NCBI GenBank assembly: GCA_965153455.1
Contig: OZ234493.1
Location: 17,970,213-18,034,212, forward strand
DNA length: 64,000 nt
Source: Sphagnum compactum
Taxonomy: Eukaryota; Bryophyta; Sphagnopsida; Sphagnales
Reading direction: 5' to 3'
Below are positions 23,303-36,621 of the stretch, piece after piece; position 1 is the stretch's first letter; every line of letters begins with the position of its first letter. The notes below the pieces were generated by a model that worked only from the letters and a program-made list of their open reading frames with translations, had not been told where the DNA came from and made no database searches. Made by a program: the position numbers and the translations under genes.

Positions 23303-25246
23303 TTATTAAACAACAAGGGTAAATTATAATTACATTAATGTTTGTTGCAAATATTGTAGTGTTTTGTCTTTCCTAGGCATAGTAGGTGACTATGGTGTAA
23401 TCATGAATAATGTTTGTTTTGATTATTTATAAACATCATTGATGACTAGAGCATGCACCTCACTAGATGATGCATGTACATCTAGTGCTCCTAATGCAAG
23501 TTGTGTGTTGAGATTTTTTGTTGGCCAATCAACATTAGTTATGTAATCAAGGCCTTGGGATGCAATGCAAATACGCACATCCAATTTGTTGAATTTTAAA
23601 TGTGGTTTAGACTTCATGAGATTATCCAATTTGCTAATAGCTAAACTTGATTAGAATTGGGTATCTTCTAGTAACTTTGGGTGACCATTCATTTGTTGAT
23701 CTATCGAATTGTGGTCTACTAGTGCCATGGTTCCTAATTGACCATCCTCCCCAATTCTAACACAAGGGTGCACATCTTTGTCATCACATGTTTTGTGGTG
23801 CACAATCCTATTCGAAAACACCATCATAAAAGGCATGGTCATCACTATTGTGACTTCAACATCTTGCCCCACAAACAACCATTCCCCAACTAAGTACGTT
23901 TACATGTGACAATCCCTTATCTTCCTCCATGTTGCTGCCATTTATTCATGTTCTATTGATTCAAAACTTGGAATGCCTCCTAACCCAATACCTCGAAAAA
24001 TAGTTGATAATGGTAAAAGTTACCATGTAACACCACAACCCAAAAACTTGCCACATATTGCATCTTGTTATAGCAAGATTAGACTCTACATGCATGATGC
24101 TACACATTACATATTGGTAATAATTGTAAAATCCCAAGTTTTAAAAAAAAGGGTTATAATGTTAAAAGGTTGCCATGTTACACCACATCCCATAAATTAG
24201 CCATTGCATGTTATAATTTGTTTTAGCAAGTGAGTAGAATGGTACATGATGATACACATGACACATTGTTAATATTTTCAAAAGCAATGTTCTAATGTGT
24301 TTTGGCAATAACCCAAACAAAATCAATGTCTTCTTGTCACATCAACCATTTTGTGAGTGTGGAATCAAAAGAATTCCCAAGTGCACCCCATTCATGAATT
24401 TGCCACCCATTGATGAAATCCTTCCTGTTGTTGACTACAAATTTGGATGGATCGCAATATGACATTTTGTGACTAAGTGTAGAAGTTTGGCCACCATGTT
24501 GAATAATCTTTTAGGTGTTCAAATTCTTTCTGGACTTGGGCTTGTTAAACCTCTTGAGCCAATGACCCCACCCCACCTACAAATAACATGGGCCCTTCTT
24601 TTTACATGATGGCCAAGATTGTTTGCCATTGCGTTTTGTTGAGTCTTTTTAAAAGCCCTCATTTGTAGTTCATTTCAATACCACCATGGAATGTTTATCG
24701 CTTTTGAGAATGTGTAAGCTTAAGAAACTTTGCACACCATGGCATTGGTAGAATATACCAACCCTTTCCATGTTACAAATTCCATCACATATGATTATGG
24801 CCTCATTTTGTTGTGTGTCCAAGGAAAGGTGGGCAAGGGCCCGTAATGATGGAATTGTCATGAAGATGTGAAAGATTGGGTGCCAACCCCATTTTCTTCG
24901 TTCAACTTCTGGAGCAACAACTTGATCAAAGTCTTGCATTTTATTTTCAACATATGAAGCAATCATTTTTCACGTTCCTCCCACCATCGGGCTTTAAGCA
25001 TTTTATTATATCATTTGAATAACTTGTATTCAACATTTTCAACCAATGTTTTGAATTCGTTGTCCAAAGTTGCAAGGATTATCACATTATTAACAATCAT
25101 ATTCACTTTATTTCGTTGGGATTCAATACAACAATGTTGCATAGGAAAATAAATGAAATGAAAGTTAGAAGTTGGGTTTAGGGGGAGAAAACGGACTATA
25201 CGTTATATGGTTTTATAGCAGAATCTAACCATAGTAGCATGTTTTA
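23303..25246 (-). mobile_element. Further decayed transposon-derived sequence
   Basis: The minus strand keeps short protein-like segments, the best at 24,670-24,966, including EVERRKWGWHPIFHIFMTIP and NEAIIICDGICNMERVGIFY. They have the same orientation as the Ulp1 fragment and probably belong to the same element. Stops and frameshifts separate them, and no termini were found. Confidence 0.45.
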
Positions 25247-27955
25247 GCATGTGACATGGCAGAAAGTGTTACACATGAAAATAAATGGAATGAAATTCAA
25301 AGATTGGATTTTGAGACTACTTGTAAATTATAAGTATCTATTTGCAAAGGAATCAAATTAAGGTAGCATGTTACAAATTAATCCAACCAAGTGATATGTG
25401 ACATGACAAAAACGAATGAACCCTAAACCATCGATTTCATAAACCAATGACTGGCTTACTTGGTTTTTGTGAGTCCACAACCCAAATGATGCCATAAACA
25501 CAACATCAACCCATTCATCCCATCCTTCTAGACAAGCCCGATAGCTTGCAAGCTTGGCCTTGAAATCATCGAAGGAAAAGCTCTCTCAATCAAACTTGCT
25601 CAATATGTATGGAAGCAAATGAAACAAGTTGGGTTGTAACTTGATTAGCATAGGTATGAGCCTTTCCCATGGGATTGTCATGTGTTCATTAGCTTCAAAT
25701 TCCACAAGTTTCAAGTAATGCTTTCATGCACCTTGAATGTCTTTCAAATTGTGTAACTCTCGTGGAACAACATTTCGATGCAATGGAGATGGATGTAGGT
25801 ATGAAGGAATCTCAGTACTTTCATTATCCCTTCCCATGTTGGAGTGAAGCAGACTTGTTATTCCATGAATCTTCTATTGTAATGCCATGTGCAAGAAGAT
25901 CTCAAAGCCTTTGATATTTTCCTCCCCTTTGCTATCTGACTTTTCTACATTGTCAATGAGGTCAATACTTGAAAAGTGGTCTCACCTATACTACCAACAG
26001 TGGTACTTGTGTCTTGATCACTTGAAGGAACCAACTTATTATCTTTGGTAATTTGTTTTGTAATTTTGGGGTCATCAACATGTGGCTATTTTTGTGGCAC
26101 ATCCAAAATATGTTTGCTTGATGTACTTGCAGTCCACCTTTTAGGTGATGGCCCCCCTTTTAACATCATTTGTGTTCCCCATTGATTGGAACTTTCTCCA
26201 AAGCCATTTCTGCATCTACTTCAACTTCGGTCCTCAACTTCAATTGAATAACAGAAGCATCATTGTTTTCAATTTGCCGTTTTAGCTATTTCGATAGTTG
26301 GGCATTAGCCAAATTGGGAAACACTTGGATAAAGATGGGTTTATTTGTTCTTGGGTCAATAGGACCATCTGGCCACCCTTTAGACCTATGGTCAAAAAGT
26401 CGCAATTTACTTCACCAATCCCTTCCAAAATACACACACTAGAAGTCAGGACGATCTTTCTTACCATTTAATGGGGTCACTCGTGATGAAAATATCTTCA
26501 CTAGAAACTTATTATACAGTTCAGGAATGACCCATTGTTCTATAAATGAGGTAGGTGTTAACTTCACATATTACTTCAACAACCCTTCAAACCCATTTGG
26601 CCTTCCCATCTCCTTATTCATTGTAGCCATATTAGACAAAATTTCCAAAACACAAAATTCTTCCAACTACCATTGGACTTTGTGTTGCTTCCTATGGCAA
26701 CCTAAACCCACCACCATGTTAGAAATAACCATCTCACAACTAATTGTGCCCATAGTTGTGCAAATAAATAAAGAAACCTAATAACATAAACCCTACACAT
26801 TTATTCTCTGCTCATTTGAGGGCTTTAGATTTTTACAAAGCTTCAACCCTTTGCAATGAATTCACAACTCATAGGTTCACAACACCAGATCACTAGTTCG
26901 CAACACCAAAATTATAGTTTGACACCCAAGTCATGATTACATGTTTCTTCCTAAGTGTTGTTACAAAATTAGTTCCCATGTTATAGTTCACCCCATGTTA
27001 CATCGCAAGACTCAAAATAAAAGAATATCTAAATGCAAACACTCAGATGAGGTGATTTTGCTTGCATTTGAATGTGCACATTTGGATTGCTTTATTTTGA
27101 GTGGCACGCTTCACAAATCGTGACCCCGGTTCGCACACGAAGAAAAATTCAAAAAAATTTAAGCACTTATAGCAAAATGGAAAAAAAAAACCTGAAATCG
27201 AAAACCTAATGGTTCCCCTCCATGGAGATAACTAGATTTTCTACCAAATATTTTTGATCTAATTAGACACCAAGCAATAACGCTTTCACAAATGTTACCA
27301 AATACAATATTGGTCAACTTCATAATAATGTATTCACAAACATTTGTGGAAACACACAAACCCTAAACCTTGGTGTAGTTCCATGGTAACCAAAGTTGAA
27401 TGAACTTAACAACAAAACTGAAACTCCTTTGTCAACCTTGTGATTCAAGAGGATGCACAACATCAAGATAAAGAAGTTGTTCCACCATGAAATTCACAGT
27501 GGCAAATTGTACTCAAATAGTTGGAGGATCCAAGGCATTGCAACAACACCAAAAAAGAAAGCACAAGCTAGTGACGTTGAAACACACGAGCAAAGCTATT
27601 ACAAAACGTAAACCTTAATGGGGGAAAAAATGACATCCCATGGCATGTTGTTTGCCTGCATTCCATAAGGATGGGGATGACATCACATGTTACGAAATGA
27701 GCATAACATATTCGTGTTACACAAAGGACGCCATTGGGACCAGGTTTCAGGGAAGGGAAGAACGGCTGAGGACAAAACATGTCAGGCTATACTTTTGTAC
27801 TGGTCGCAATGCAATGGGGCCCAAAATTATGAGTTGTAACTTTCCACTGAACAGCAAATGAGAGTGTCATCCAGATTCTGAAGACTTTTGTAGGGCCCTT
27901 TAAAATTAGCAGCTGAAAAGAAGTTGCCACTTAATTTTGGGAGTCCCATGCCATA
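25247..27955 (-). mobile_element. Transposon-derived segment, left copy of a 35-kb-spaced direct repeat
   Basis: This interval matches 60,236-62,900 in the same orientation. The minus strand carries decayed coding pieces, for example KGGQMVLLTQEQINPSLSKC near 26,320-26,370 and the counterpart of WERLIPM..LFHLLPY near 25,560-25,690. In this copy the frame is interrupted more often than in the right copy, and about 85 bp near 26,165 are missing relative to the right copy. The left boundary falls inside the element, so the duplication breakpoint is not an element end. Confidence 0.7.
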
Positions 27956-28601
27956 GGTGACAAATACTAGTCAATGGGGATCAAGGCCACTTGTCACAAG
28001 TTCAGGAAGACTGGTGGGACGCAACCGAAGAAGAAGAAGAAGAAGAAGTATTAGGGTGGGTTTGGAGAAGGTGGTGGACGATTCAAAGATTTGCGAGGAC
28101 GACGGAGTCTGTGTCGATTTTATAACTATAAGCATTTGTAATCGATCCGAAGGTTTTGTTTGTTGTAGTGATCGGTTGCAGCAAAAATTGCGATTGTTGT
28201 TTCTTTTGCTTCTTCACCTCTGAATCGGTTTGTTCTCCCATATCTACCTTAAATTCCCCTCTGGAAGCTTTCGTCAATCCGTTAGGAACTTGCCAAGAGG
28301 TTCCTCGATTTCGAGAAGAAAGAAGAAGACGGTTGCGTACGGGGGTTGATGGTGCTAAGGATTTGCTGTAGATTGATTTAGTCTTTCGTTGCGAATTGCA
28401 AAAGAAAAAAATCAAATAGGAAGAACGGAGGATCTTGAAGAAAAAGAAAGCAAGGCCCGTAGTGGTTGTGATTGGATTGCTTTTTTGGTTCTGAGGAAGG
28501 AAAGGCAAGCTGGAGGATCTCGTAAGGTACAGAGGAGGTGGTGGTGGAGGATTGGGGAGGTCAAGTGGAGGTGCATTCGATGGAGGAGCGATATCTGCAC
28601 A

Positions 28602-31600
28602 TAGCCAGGCGGCAGCGCTCGACCCTTCGACCCGTCAGTCTCTAATTTGCAAACAAGGCGAGAACAAACTTCGAGGTACGACTCACAGCAATCTGACTCA
28701 TACTGGTCGCGGTCCTACTCTAGCTATGGAAGGTCATGGCGAGGAGGAGGAGGAGGAGGAGGATCTCAGGGACAGCAGGAAGTAGCTGAATCTGGCATTG
28801 ACTTCTACTGGTTTATTGGCTTCTTCGTGATCGTGGGTACGCCAGATTTTCTTTCCTCTTCAGCTTCTCCCTCTTTGTTTTTGTTTTGGTGCTTCGTTTT
28901 AGGTCAAATATTTAAGGGTTCAAACCAGTGTGGTGAGGGTACCCGGTTTGTAGTGTTAGATTCTGGGGTTCAGGTTCTTGTGCCCTGGACTGGAGGTGGC
29001 ACCCTTTTGTTGGAACTGGCAGAAGAATGGGACCAAGGAACTAGCCTTTTTACAAGATCTGGAACTGAGAACGAAACCACTGTTGAATACATGTTCAGGT
29101 TGTTTAGGTGGGCAAGTTGATTCTTTTTTGAAAAAGTTGGCAAGTAGGCTGAACTTTATAATGAAGTATTAATTTTCATGTAGTTGTTGAACTCTGTACC
29201 TCTACAGACCCCTTTTTTAATTTGTTGTAAAACTTATAAAATCTGGCATTCAGGAGTGTGTAGTATGTGCATGGAACCAGGCCTAGAGGTTCTTGAATTT
29301 GTAAAAAAATGTGCCAGAACCAGGACCATGGGCTTGAGAAATTGAAAGAACTAGATTCAAACCCACACCCAGAGAAACGGGGACCAGAGGTTCTCTTTAA
29401 AAGGAAGAACCGCACAATGCTGGTTCAAACCTGTTCGTGGATTGTTTTTGCTTGTTAGCTGAAATTTGTACTTCAAAGAATGGGAAAGAAAATTTCCACA
29501 CCTTTCACACAGAATCATCATCCATTTCAGTCCTGTTGTTATATCATTGTTGTTCTTTCAGCTGCTTGTAGATCTCCATTTTAATGGATGAATTTGCACC
29601 CACTGTGCGTCCCCAGTGTCGCTATGGATGCTTATCAGCCTGTATGGATCCCAAGTCTTGGAGATGGGATTATTTTATTCCCGGGTCCTGAAGGCTAGTC
29701 CTTTGTTGGTGAAGGAGATCAAGGTTGGTGAGCATTTGCTAATTGCTTATGAATCCAATGCACATGTGCCATGTTTGCGTCCGTTTTGTGCTCAGAGTTG
29801 TGGTTTGGAAATGATTCAATTGCTGGGGGTTCATAATGTTGGACCATTGTGCTGAGTATGATCATCAGTATGGTGCTTTTTTGTGTGTGAGGGTTCAGGT
29901 TCAGAATCTTGGAGGGCCTGGTCCATTTGCAATTTCATTTGCAAAGCATCCAGGTTATGGTCATCCATTCATTTCAGATGAAAAATTTAATGTGACAGTC
30001 AATCCACAGTTCCACCAGGCATGTATCTCTCTGCCCTAGTTTATGTTTGGATTTTGTGTTGGACTCTCCTGCTTTCTTATATAATGGTGGGCAATTGAAA
30101 TCACTTTGCATCCATCTGATTTTAAGCAGAATCTGATGTGGTAGTTCTTTTTAATTATCTGCAGTGATATGGATTCTGGCTGAACAAAGGCTCATCTTTT
30201 ACTCTCATATACAATGTGAAAGACTCTCAAGAAGATAGCCTGGTGCTGGCAATTGTCAGAGGTGAAAAGGCTGTTATCTTCTTTGAGTTTGTTTGAAGGC
30301 AGAGCATTCAGTCATGGTACCCATGCACAGTGCTGGTTGATAGTCAAATTGTAGATGCAGCTGCGGAGAACTCCAATGACAAGGTATATCTCCTGTGAAA
30401 AATTCATGTCATCTATTATTGACAAATGAATGCCATTTGGTTTACTGTTGCAGGTGAAGATAGCTATCAGGAATGGACAAAGTATCCAAATAATGCTCAA
30501 TTAGTATCAGCATGGAAACGGATTTATGGCAAGACATTCATTCAGGAAGTCTCTAGAGCACATGGGATGAAGTTGCATATGTTTGTTCAGCTAATTGCCA
30601 ATCTTTGTATGACCGATTGGAGCTCAGGTTTGGTGGGTTGGGAGTCTTTCATCAAACTTCTGTGCTTACATGCCTATTCTCTCTATGCAACATGCAGGAA
30701 GAGGTTCATTAAATTTTACAGTGACAGAATTTGATGACTACTATGTTGCTTTTGGGAACTTGAATGCTCATGAAATGAAGGTGGGCGGTTCAACTGCCTA
30801 TTCATTTCGTATACAAGTTTACATGAGTGTGAACAAGTCTACATGAGACTTAACTCATGTGATCTGCTTTGCAACATTGCATACAAGTCTCGATTGAGAT
30901 GCTGGTTGACAGAGGAGAGGCATACCTGCTGGCTGGGGTATTTTTCAGAACAAGAGAAACCCAGATCTGTACTTAGCTCATCAATATTGTGGTTATTTTT
31001 GTGCCAATTTCCTTCTGCTTGAAGATGCATTGCATGATTTATTTTGTTCAAGATGCGGAATTTAAATGTTCACCGGTGAATGGGAACGTTTGCTGGGTGC
31101 CTCTGTCATTGTCCAAATCCAAGTGGGTGCTAATATCTGCGCCTGACAAGAAGCAGGTATTTGAACCCTGAGTACATATCTGAGTTTTTAATGAACAAAT
31201 ATAATGTTTCGACCAGAATAACGAGTCTGTCTTGCAGTTGTTTGAAGTTTTCCTTATTGGGTGGTCTGTCCAATCATTGATTTCTGCATAACAGGATGTA
31301 AAGCTGTATTTATGAGTAAGGGCATTCTTATTCTGGTAACCTATATCTGTGAATTTTTTATATGCTGTGACCAGCCTGCCACTACTAAAGCCTTGGAGTT
31401 GGGGTCATCTGCAGGAATGGACTATCTGTATTTTGTGTTGATTCACACTGTTGTGGTTGTGCATACAGCATGTTGTTGATGTTTGGAAGGTGAAAGTCTC
31501 ATATATACCTTACTGGATTACCTACTTCATATTGTGGAGTACGTTGTTTTTCCCATCCTGGACCTGAGGGAAATGCTATGGTTTGCACTACTCAGTTTTT

Positions 31601-32332
31601 GTTGATTCAAGTTCTTCTATGATATTTTGATGACAATCCTGAAATTTCCCCATTGGAGACGTTTGAAGCAAGTAATTTGATTTCAACTGGGTTGAGGTTG
31701 CAGGTGTAATAGGCTTGGACTATTAGGTATGGTGCTACATAAACAAGGCAGGCAAGTTTCCACAAGTCAACAAGAGGTGGTTCCTCTCACCTCTGTAGAA
31801 CGAAATGAAAGCCTTGAAAATTTGGCAAGAGAGAGCCAGTCTGCTGACTTTTCACCAGCTTTAGGATCTGAAAACTTTCAAGGGGGACATGGAGAGCAAT
31901 CTTTGGAGCAGCTGTGCACTGTGTGCTTGGATGCACCTAAGGACAGTTTCTTTGATCCTTGTGGCCATCGCTGCACATGTTACTCCTGTGGCATGAGGTA
32001 CCTACCCATCATCCAATGGCAACAAATGATTCCTTTTGCAGATGTTCTAGTTGTTTGCTGGTGGGGTTTTAAGCAGCTAGGACATGGGTAGGTGTCCAGC
32101 TGCAATTGCCCATGGCTCAGCAGTGCATGTTGTGTACTGGATCAGAAATAATCTGGACCACTGCTGTAGCACAAGGACAGTTTTGTTTCTCTATAAGTTT
32201 TCTGTTTTGGAGCTTGTGGGCTGACCATGAAACCATAATCGCTTGAATTGCAGGATACAAAATGGAGACATTGCAAGATGTCCCATTTGCCAGGAAAATG
32301 TGCTTGCTGTCCGTAGGATTTATGACTCATAA
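28602..32332 (+). CDS. APD-type membrane RING E3 ubiquitin ligase (several exon borders unresolved)
   Basis: Exons follow the order of plant APD1-4 proteins. The first supported exon (about 28,602-28,836) ends in FYWFIGFFVIV and joins the exon starting at 29,617 (SLWMLISLYGS, then LLVKEIKVGEH) in phase 1, making transmembrane segment 1. Luminal exons then give FNVTVNPQFHQ, FWLNKGSSFTLIYNVKDS, EWTKYPNNAQLVSAW, FDDYYVAFGNLNAHEMK and KCSPVNGNVCWVPLSLS. The second membrane region contains VWKVKVSYIPYWITYF near 31,495. The last two exons are secure: 31,704-31,997 and 32,254-32,332 (TAA). They form a C-terminal C3HC4 RING: CTVCLDAPKDSFF, CGHRCTCYSC, CPICQENV. APD proteins are endomembrane E3 ligases needed for pollen mitosis in Arabidopsis. 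The start codon is not resolved, and a TGA immediately precedes the FWLNKGSS exon frame, so the gene may be intact with borders I missed, or mildly damaged. Confidence 0.8.
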
Positions 32333-33017
32333 ACCCTTAGAAGCAACAATCTGGCTCTGGAGCAATCTTCCTTGCTTAAGTTTTGTGACTGTAAAGCATC
32401 TGAACGAGAAAATTGCTGAGTTGGTCACTAAGGCATGCTTTTTTTCTGTTCTGTGAGTGACGATAAGCAAACCATGGTCATCTTGTGAACTGGACAATGA
32501 AAAGGTGTGTCATTGCAGTGTAGATATTATCAATTTCTCCTAGCTCATCTAATTATCCTGAAGCATTTTGCAGTGAATGCTATGATGAAAAACAATGTTA
32601 GACACTGGTAAATGCAACTATGTCTAAAGATTGTTGCAACAACTTTTAAATCTGTACAACTTCAGGTTTTGCCACCCTAGATAGACAGACTTTTTGTGTA
32701 ATCTGTGTCCTATTGTGAATCTGAACTTGTGTACTTGGGATTCACCATTTGTGACTTTGATCTGCAATTTTTATGATTGAGGTTTAGAGTTCCAAGGGGC
32801 ATCAAGAGGAAATATCAACTCTGCAGAAATTGAAACATGTTAGAACATGTGGACATTAAGTTCAATGCTGTTTTGGAGGGTACGTTATAACGGGATGAGC
32901 TTTCTTAAAACGCAACACGTCATATAACAGTATGGTGGGCATGTCATTTCATTTTACAAAATGGTCGCCCCTGATTTTTTAATTTTGGATGTGCTTTACA
33001 TTGGCAACACCCACGGA

Positions 33018-33234
33018 GCAGGGGCATAACTGAAATAAGTACACCACCTCAGGAGGGTCCTTATTTCAGTAATGACCCATTCCTTGGGTGTTAACCCTAC
33101 ACATGAAGTACGAGCAGAAAATTTCTAATGTATCTGGAGGACACATTATCTTGCAGAATTTCTCATTGGGAAGTGGGTATTTCAAATTTTTTCCCCTTCA
33201 TCGCTGGTGGGTATCCTGCCATATGTGCTGAGTA
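33018..33234 (+). repeat. 217-bp core L at the centre of palindrome 1
   Basis: Begins GCAGGGGCATAACTGAAATA and ends GCCATATGTGCTGAGTA. A second copy of equal length and orientation sits at 37,096-37,312. It contains an internal hairpin, CTGAAATAAG...CTTATTTCAG. Confidence 0.93.
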
Positions 33235-33601
33235 ACAAGGGTGTTGCCCAATGTAAAGCACATTCAAAATTAAAAAAACAGGGGCGACCATTTTGTAAAA
33301 TGAAATGACATGCCCACCATACTGTTATATGACAAGTGTTCCGTTTTAAGAAATGCTCATCCCGTTATAATGTACCCTCCAAAACAGCATTGAACTTAAT
33401 GTCCACATGTTCTAACATGTTTCAATTTCCGCACAGAGTTGATATTTCGTCTTGATGCCCCTTGGAACTCTAAACCTCAATCATAAAAATTGCAGATCAC
33501 AACTCAGCAATTTTCTGGTTCAGATGCTTTACAGTCACAAAACTTAAGCAGTTTTCAAGGAAGATTGCTCCAGAGCCATATTTTGCTTCTAAGGGTTTAT
33601 G

Positions 33602-33680
33602 AGTCATAAATCCTACGGACAGCAAGCACATTTTCCTGGCAAATGGGACATCTTGCAATGTCTCCATTTTGTATCCTGCA
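33602..33680 (-). pseudogene. Inverted duplicate of the last APD exon
   Basis: The minus strand repeats the exon encoding GDIARCPICQENVLAVRRIY and the TAA stop, with the upstream AG acceptor retained. It has no RING N-terminal half on this side, so it cannot make a protein on its own. Confidence 0.9.
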
Positions 33681-35956
33681 ATTCAAGCGATTATGGTTTC
33701 ATGGTCAGCCCGCAGGCTCCGAACAGAAAACTTATAGAGAAACAAAACTGTCCTTGTGCTACAGCAGCGGTCCAGATTATTTCTGATCACAGTACACAAC
33801 ATGCACTGCTGAGCCATGGGCAATTGCAGCTGGACACCTACCCATGTCCTAGCTGCTTAAAACCCCACCAGCAAACAACTAGAACATCTGCAAAAGGAAT
33901 CATTTGTTGCCATTGGATGATGGGTAGGTACCTCATGCCACAGGAGTTGAAAGATCAACTCCTTTTCGCTTGAGGCCATATGAATTTCCCATATTTCGCA
34001 CCACTGAAATTCCTATTGCTCACTGCTCTCATAAATATTTTTCTGTTGACCTTTTGATCTCATAAAACCTGCTACAAATCCTTTGCCATCTTGAGGATGG
34101 AATATGCAATGTCATTTTGAGACTTGTCAAACACGCTTTACTTTTTCCCTCTGGCCTCCTCCATTATTATCATCATGACTTTTGTTCACATCCACACACC
34201 CACCTCTCTTTTACCAAAAAACTATAGCCAAAAGAAAACTAAGTCAAAAAAATTTTAAATGCTAAAATTAGATGCTTTTTGAGATTCTCAATAGCCAAAA
34301 TTCCACCAAATTCAAAGAAAAATCGTCAGATTTCCATACATGGTTTTCAAGTAGGTAGCCAAAAAAAGAGAAAGATGTTTAAAATTTTCTAATGCCATAT
34401 TTAGCTCATAGCCAAATCTGACTAAATCTTCCTACCGATGATAGCCACTTGGGCTATATCTCAAAACTGACCCAAAAAATATGATCCACACGTTTCCTGC
34501 TGTTTGCTGATTTCACCCAGTGCATTATTGAAACGTTCTGCCAGAGCTCATGTTGCAGGCAATGCATGATGAATTGGGCCTTGGGCGAACCGGCCAGGGT
34601 GAATTGACCCCCACATTGAGATCACCGTAAAAAAAAACCCCCAAAACCCATTCAAACGGCCATATTAGGCCCCAAAAATTATAGATTTGGACTTTGGGAC
34701 CCCGATTTAATCTAGGGAAATGATATTTTTAAATATTTAGAATATTTATGATCAATTTAAATGGGCTTTGTGGGGTCAAGCTGCCTTGGTCAGTTGAACC
34801 TGGCCTATATTAGAACCACCCTGAAAATCCAAAAGTTTTTTGGGGCAGCTTCAAAACATTATAGATACATGCAGCGTCCTTAGACAAAATCAGGGTCTCT
34901 GAATCTACAACCCGAAACCCTAAACCCAAGAGGCCTCACTCAAGAAGGTGAGTGTACCAGTGTAGGTGCTGGTTCGCCCTGGCCAGTGGCTATGATTGGA
35001 GGAGCCTGGGGGGAGAAGGAAAAATTACATGGACGGTCATAGCAAATAAATCCGGAGTGAAAAAACAAAAGAAATTCTGTACAGAGCAGTGATTTTTTTG
35101 GGTGAATTTTCGCAATGTGGCTACAAAATGTTTTTGAAGAAATTGGGAAAATTCGTTTCAACAGTGTGAATTCGAGAAAAAATGCTCAAAAAATGGAAAA
35201 AATGGACAAAGTTTACAAACTGCAAAATTGAGAGAAAAAGAAAAAGAAAACACTGGTACAGAGGTATATATGTATGCACTCTAAATAAAGTAAAGAAAAA
35301 CATGTTGTGAAACTAAGGGTGACTTTAGACGAGGGTCCAAGGTCCAGGGACCGATGAATTCAAGCAATCTTATTGGTCCCAAGGCCTTTAGATGAGGGTC
35401 CAAGACCAAAAAGTGGCAAATTGAGGCTAATATGGCACCTGTTTTGGAGGGAAAATCAATTGGTTCAGACCAAAAGACAGTGCTAAAAGGAGAGCTCCTG
35501 ATTTGGAGAAAGCAAGAATCAGGCTACACTCCAACTCAAGGATTCAATTTGCTTCACATGAGTCCAAATGGGTTCCTAGGAAATTGGACCTAAAGTGGGC
35601 CTAATGGTGTTTTACTGCAAGACCCTTTTCACTCCCTATGTGGAGAACCACAATCAGCACGATTGACATCCGGTGCAAAGTGCACACATGTTGGATCCCA
35701 GATGTGAGGCATTAGCCTAGTGAAAGCCAGTAACTTTTTGCTCCATTTTGGTTTTCTGACTTGCTTTGTGTTATGGTGCCCACAACCAAGTCTGTTGTTT
35801 GTGAATGAATTGGGGAAACCTGTAATTAATGGCCAGGCTGAACCTGCACCTCCATTAATACACTCACCTTCTTGAATGAGGGCTTTCGCTGATAATAACC
35901 CCAAGACGCATCAAAGAAATGTTAAATTTGAACTCAAAGACCTTGATTTAGTCTAA

Positions 35957-36299
35957 GGCCTGCTTTACACTCCAAGTCAGGCCTGAAAAAACTTGGGGCC
36001 AAGTTTGAGCATTTTGGAATTTTTTGTCTGGCCCCAAGATACTAATAAATGCTACAACATTGGTCATAAGGGTTGCAAATTGGCTTCTCAAATTTGATGG
36101 TATCCTTTTCTTCAGTCTTGGGGCCAATACCATAAAGTTCAGCATTTATTAGTAACTTGGGGCAGATTGAAAAGATTTTTTCTATTTCAGCCTTGACTCC
36201 TAGTGTAATTTAGCCCTTGGGTCTGATTTCCAGTTTTCACCAATAGGAATGCGTGATTTGGGTTGAACATCGGCCTCCACTCCTAGTCTACAGTGGGCC
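35957..36299. mobile_element. MITE-like element 1 with TAA target duplication (left arm copy)
   Basis: A 343-bp element with imperfect terminal inverted repeats beginning GGCCTGCTTTACACT, flanked by TAA on both sides. Its mirrored copy in the right palindrome arm is 38,184-38,531. The 3-bp TWA target duplication suggests PIF/Harbinger-related (Tourist-like) transposition; there is no coding capacity. Confidence 0.7.
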
Positions 36300-36302
36300 T
36301 AA

Positions 36303-36621
36303 GAGCAGCTCCACAGGTGCTGGTATACGGCCCTGGCCAGTAAATTTTTGCTCAGCACAATGGCTTTGGCCTGGACATTTTCCCTGCTAATACCAAGGCA
36401 GGCAAAAGGCTCAGCAAAGGACAATACCTGCTGTTGATTGTTGGATACACACTTAGACGGGTGGTTGGTCCAAGTGGGTTGCTAGTAGCTATTATTGGTT
36501 ACCGATCATTTCCGGTGTCAGTTTTAGTGTGGGTTTGGGGAAAAAAAAAAAAAAACTAAGCCTGGTTTTGGGAAATATTGTGTTCTATTGCCATATACTC
36601 AGAGCACCTGTGGAGCTGCTC
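36303..36621. mobile_element. MITE-like element 2 with TAA target duplication (left arm copy)
   Basis: A 319-bp element with 19-bp perfect terminal inverted repeats, GAGCAGCTCCACAGGTGCT, flanked by TAA. It shares one TAA with element 1, so the two are inserted side by side. The mirrored copy is 37,854-38,180, flanked by TTA. Non-autonomous, Tourist-like by target site. Confidence 0.82.

Larger units (their letters stand above)
31982..33947. repeat. Palindrome 1 (A-L-A') at the 3' end of the APD gene
   Basis: Left arm A, 31,982-33,012, begins 16 nt before the end of the RING exon and includes the last intron, last exon and 3' flank. Right arm A', 33,239-33,947, is its inverted copy. The spacer is 226 bp. 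The last exon is copied virtually intact in reverse at about 33,602-33,680. A' lacks about 330 bp corresponding to roughly 32,425-32,755. Identity is visibly very high elsewhere. Confidence 0.95.

Noticed and set aside
25247-29090. The 35-kb-spaced direct repeat as long terminal repeats of one giant retroelement
   Set aside because: The repeat contains an intron-bearing host gene start, lacks TG...CA ends at its borders, and encloses an NLR gene rather than gag-pol.
33599-33973. 124-codon plus-strand frame
   Set aside because: It is antisense to the inverted APD last exon.
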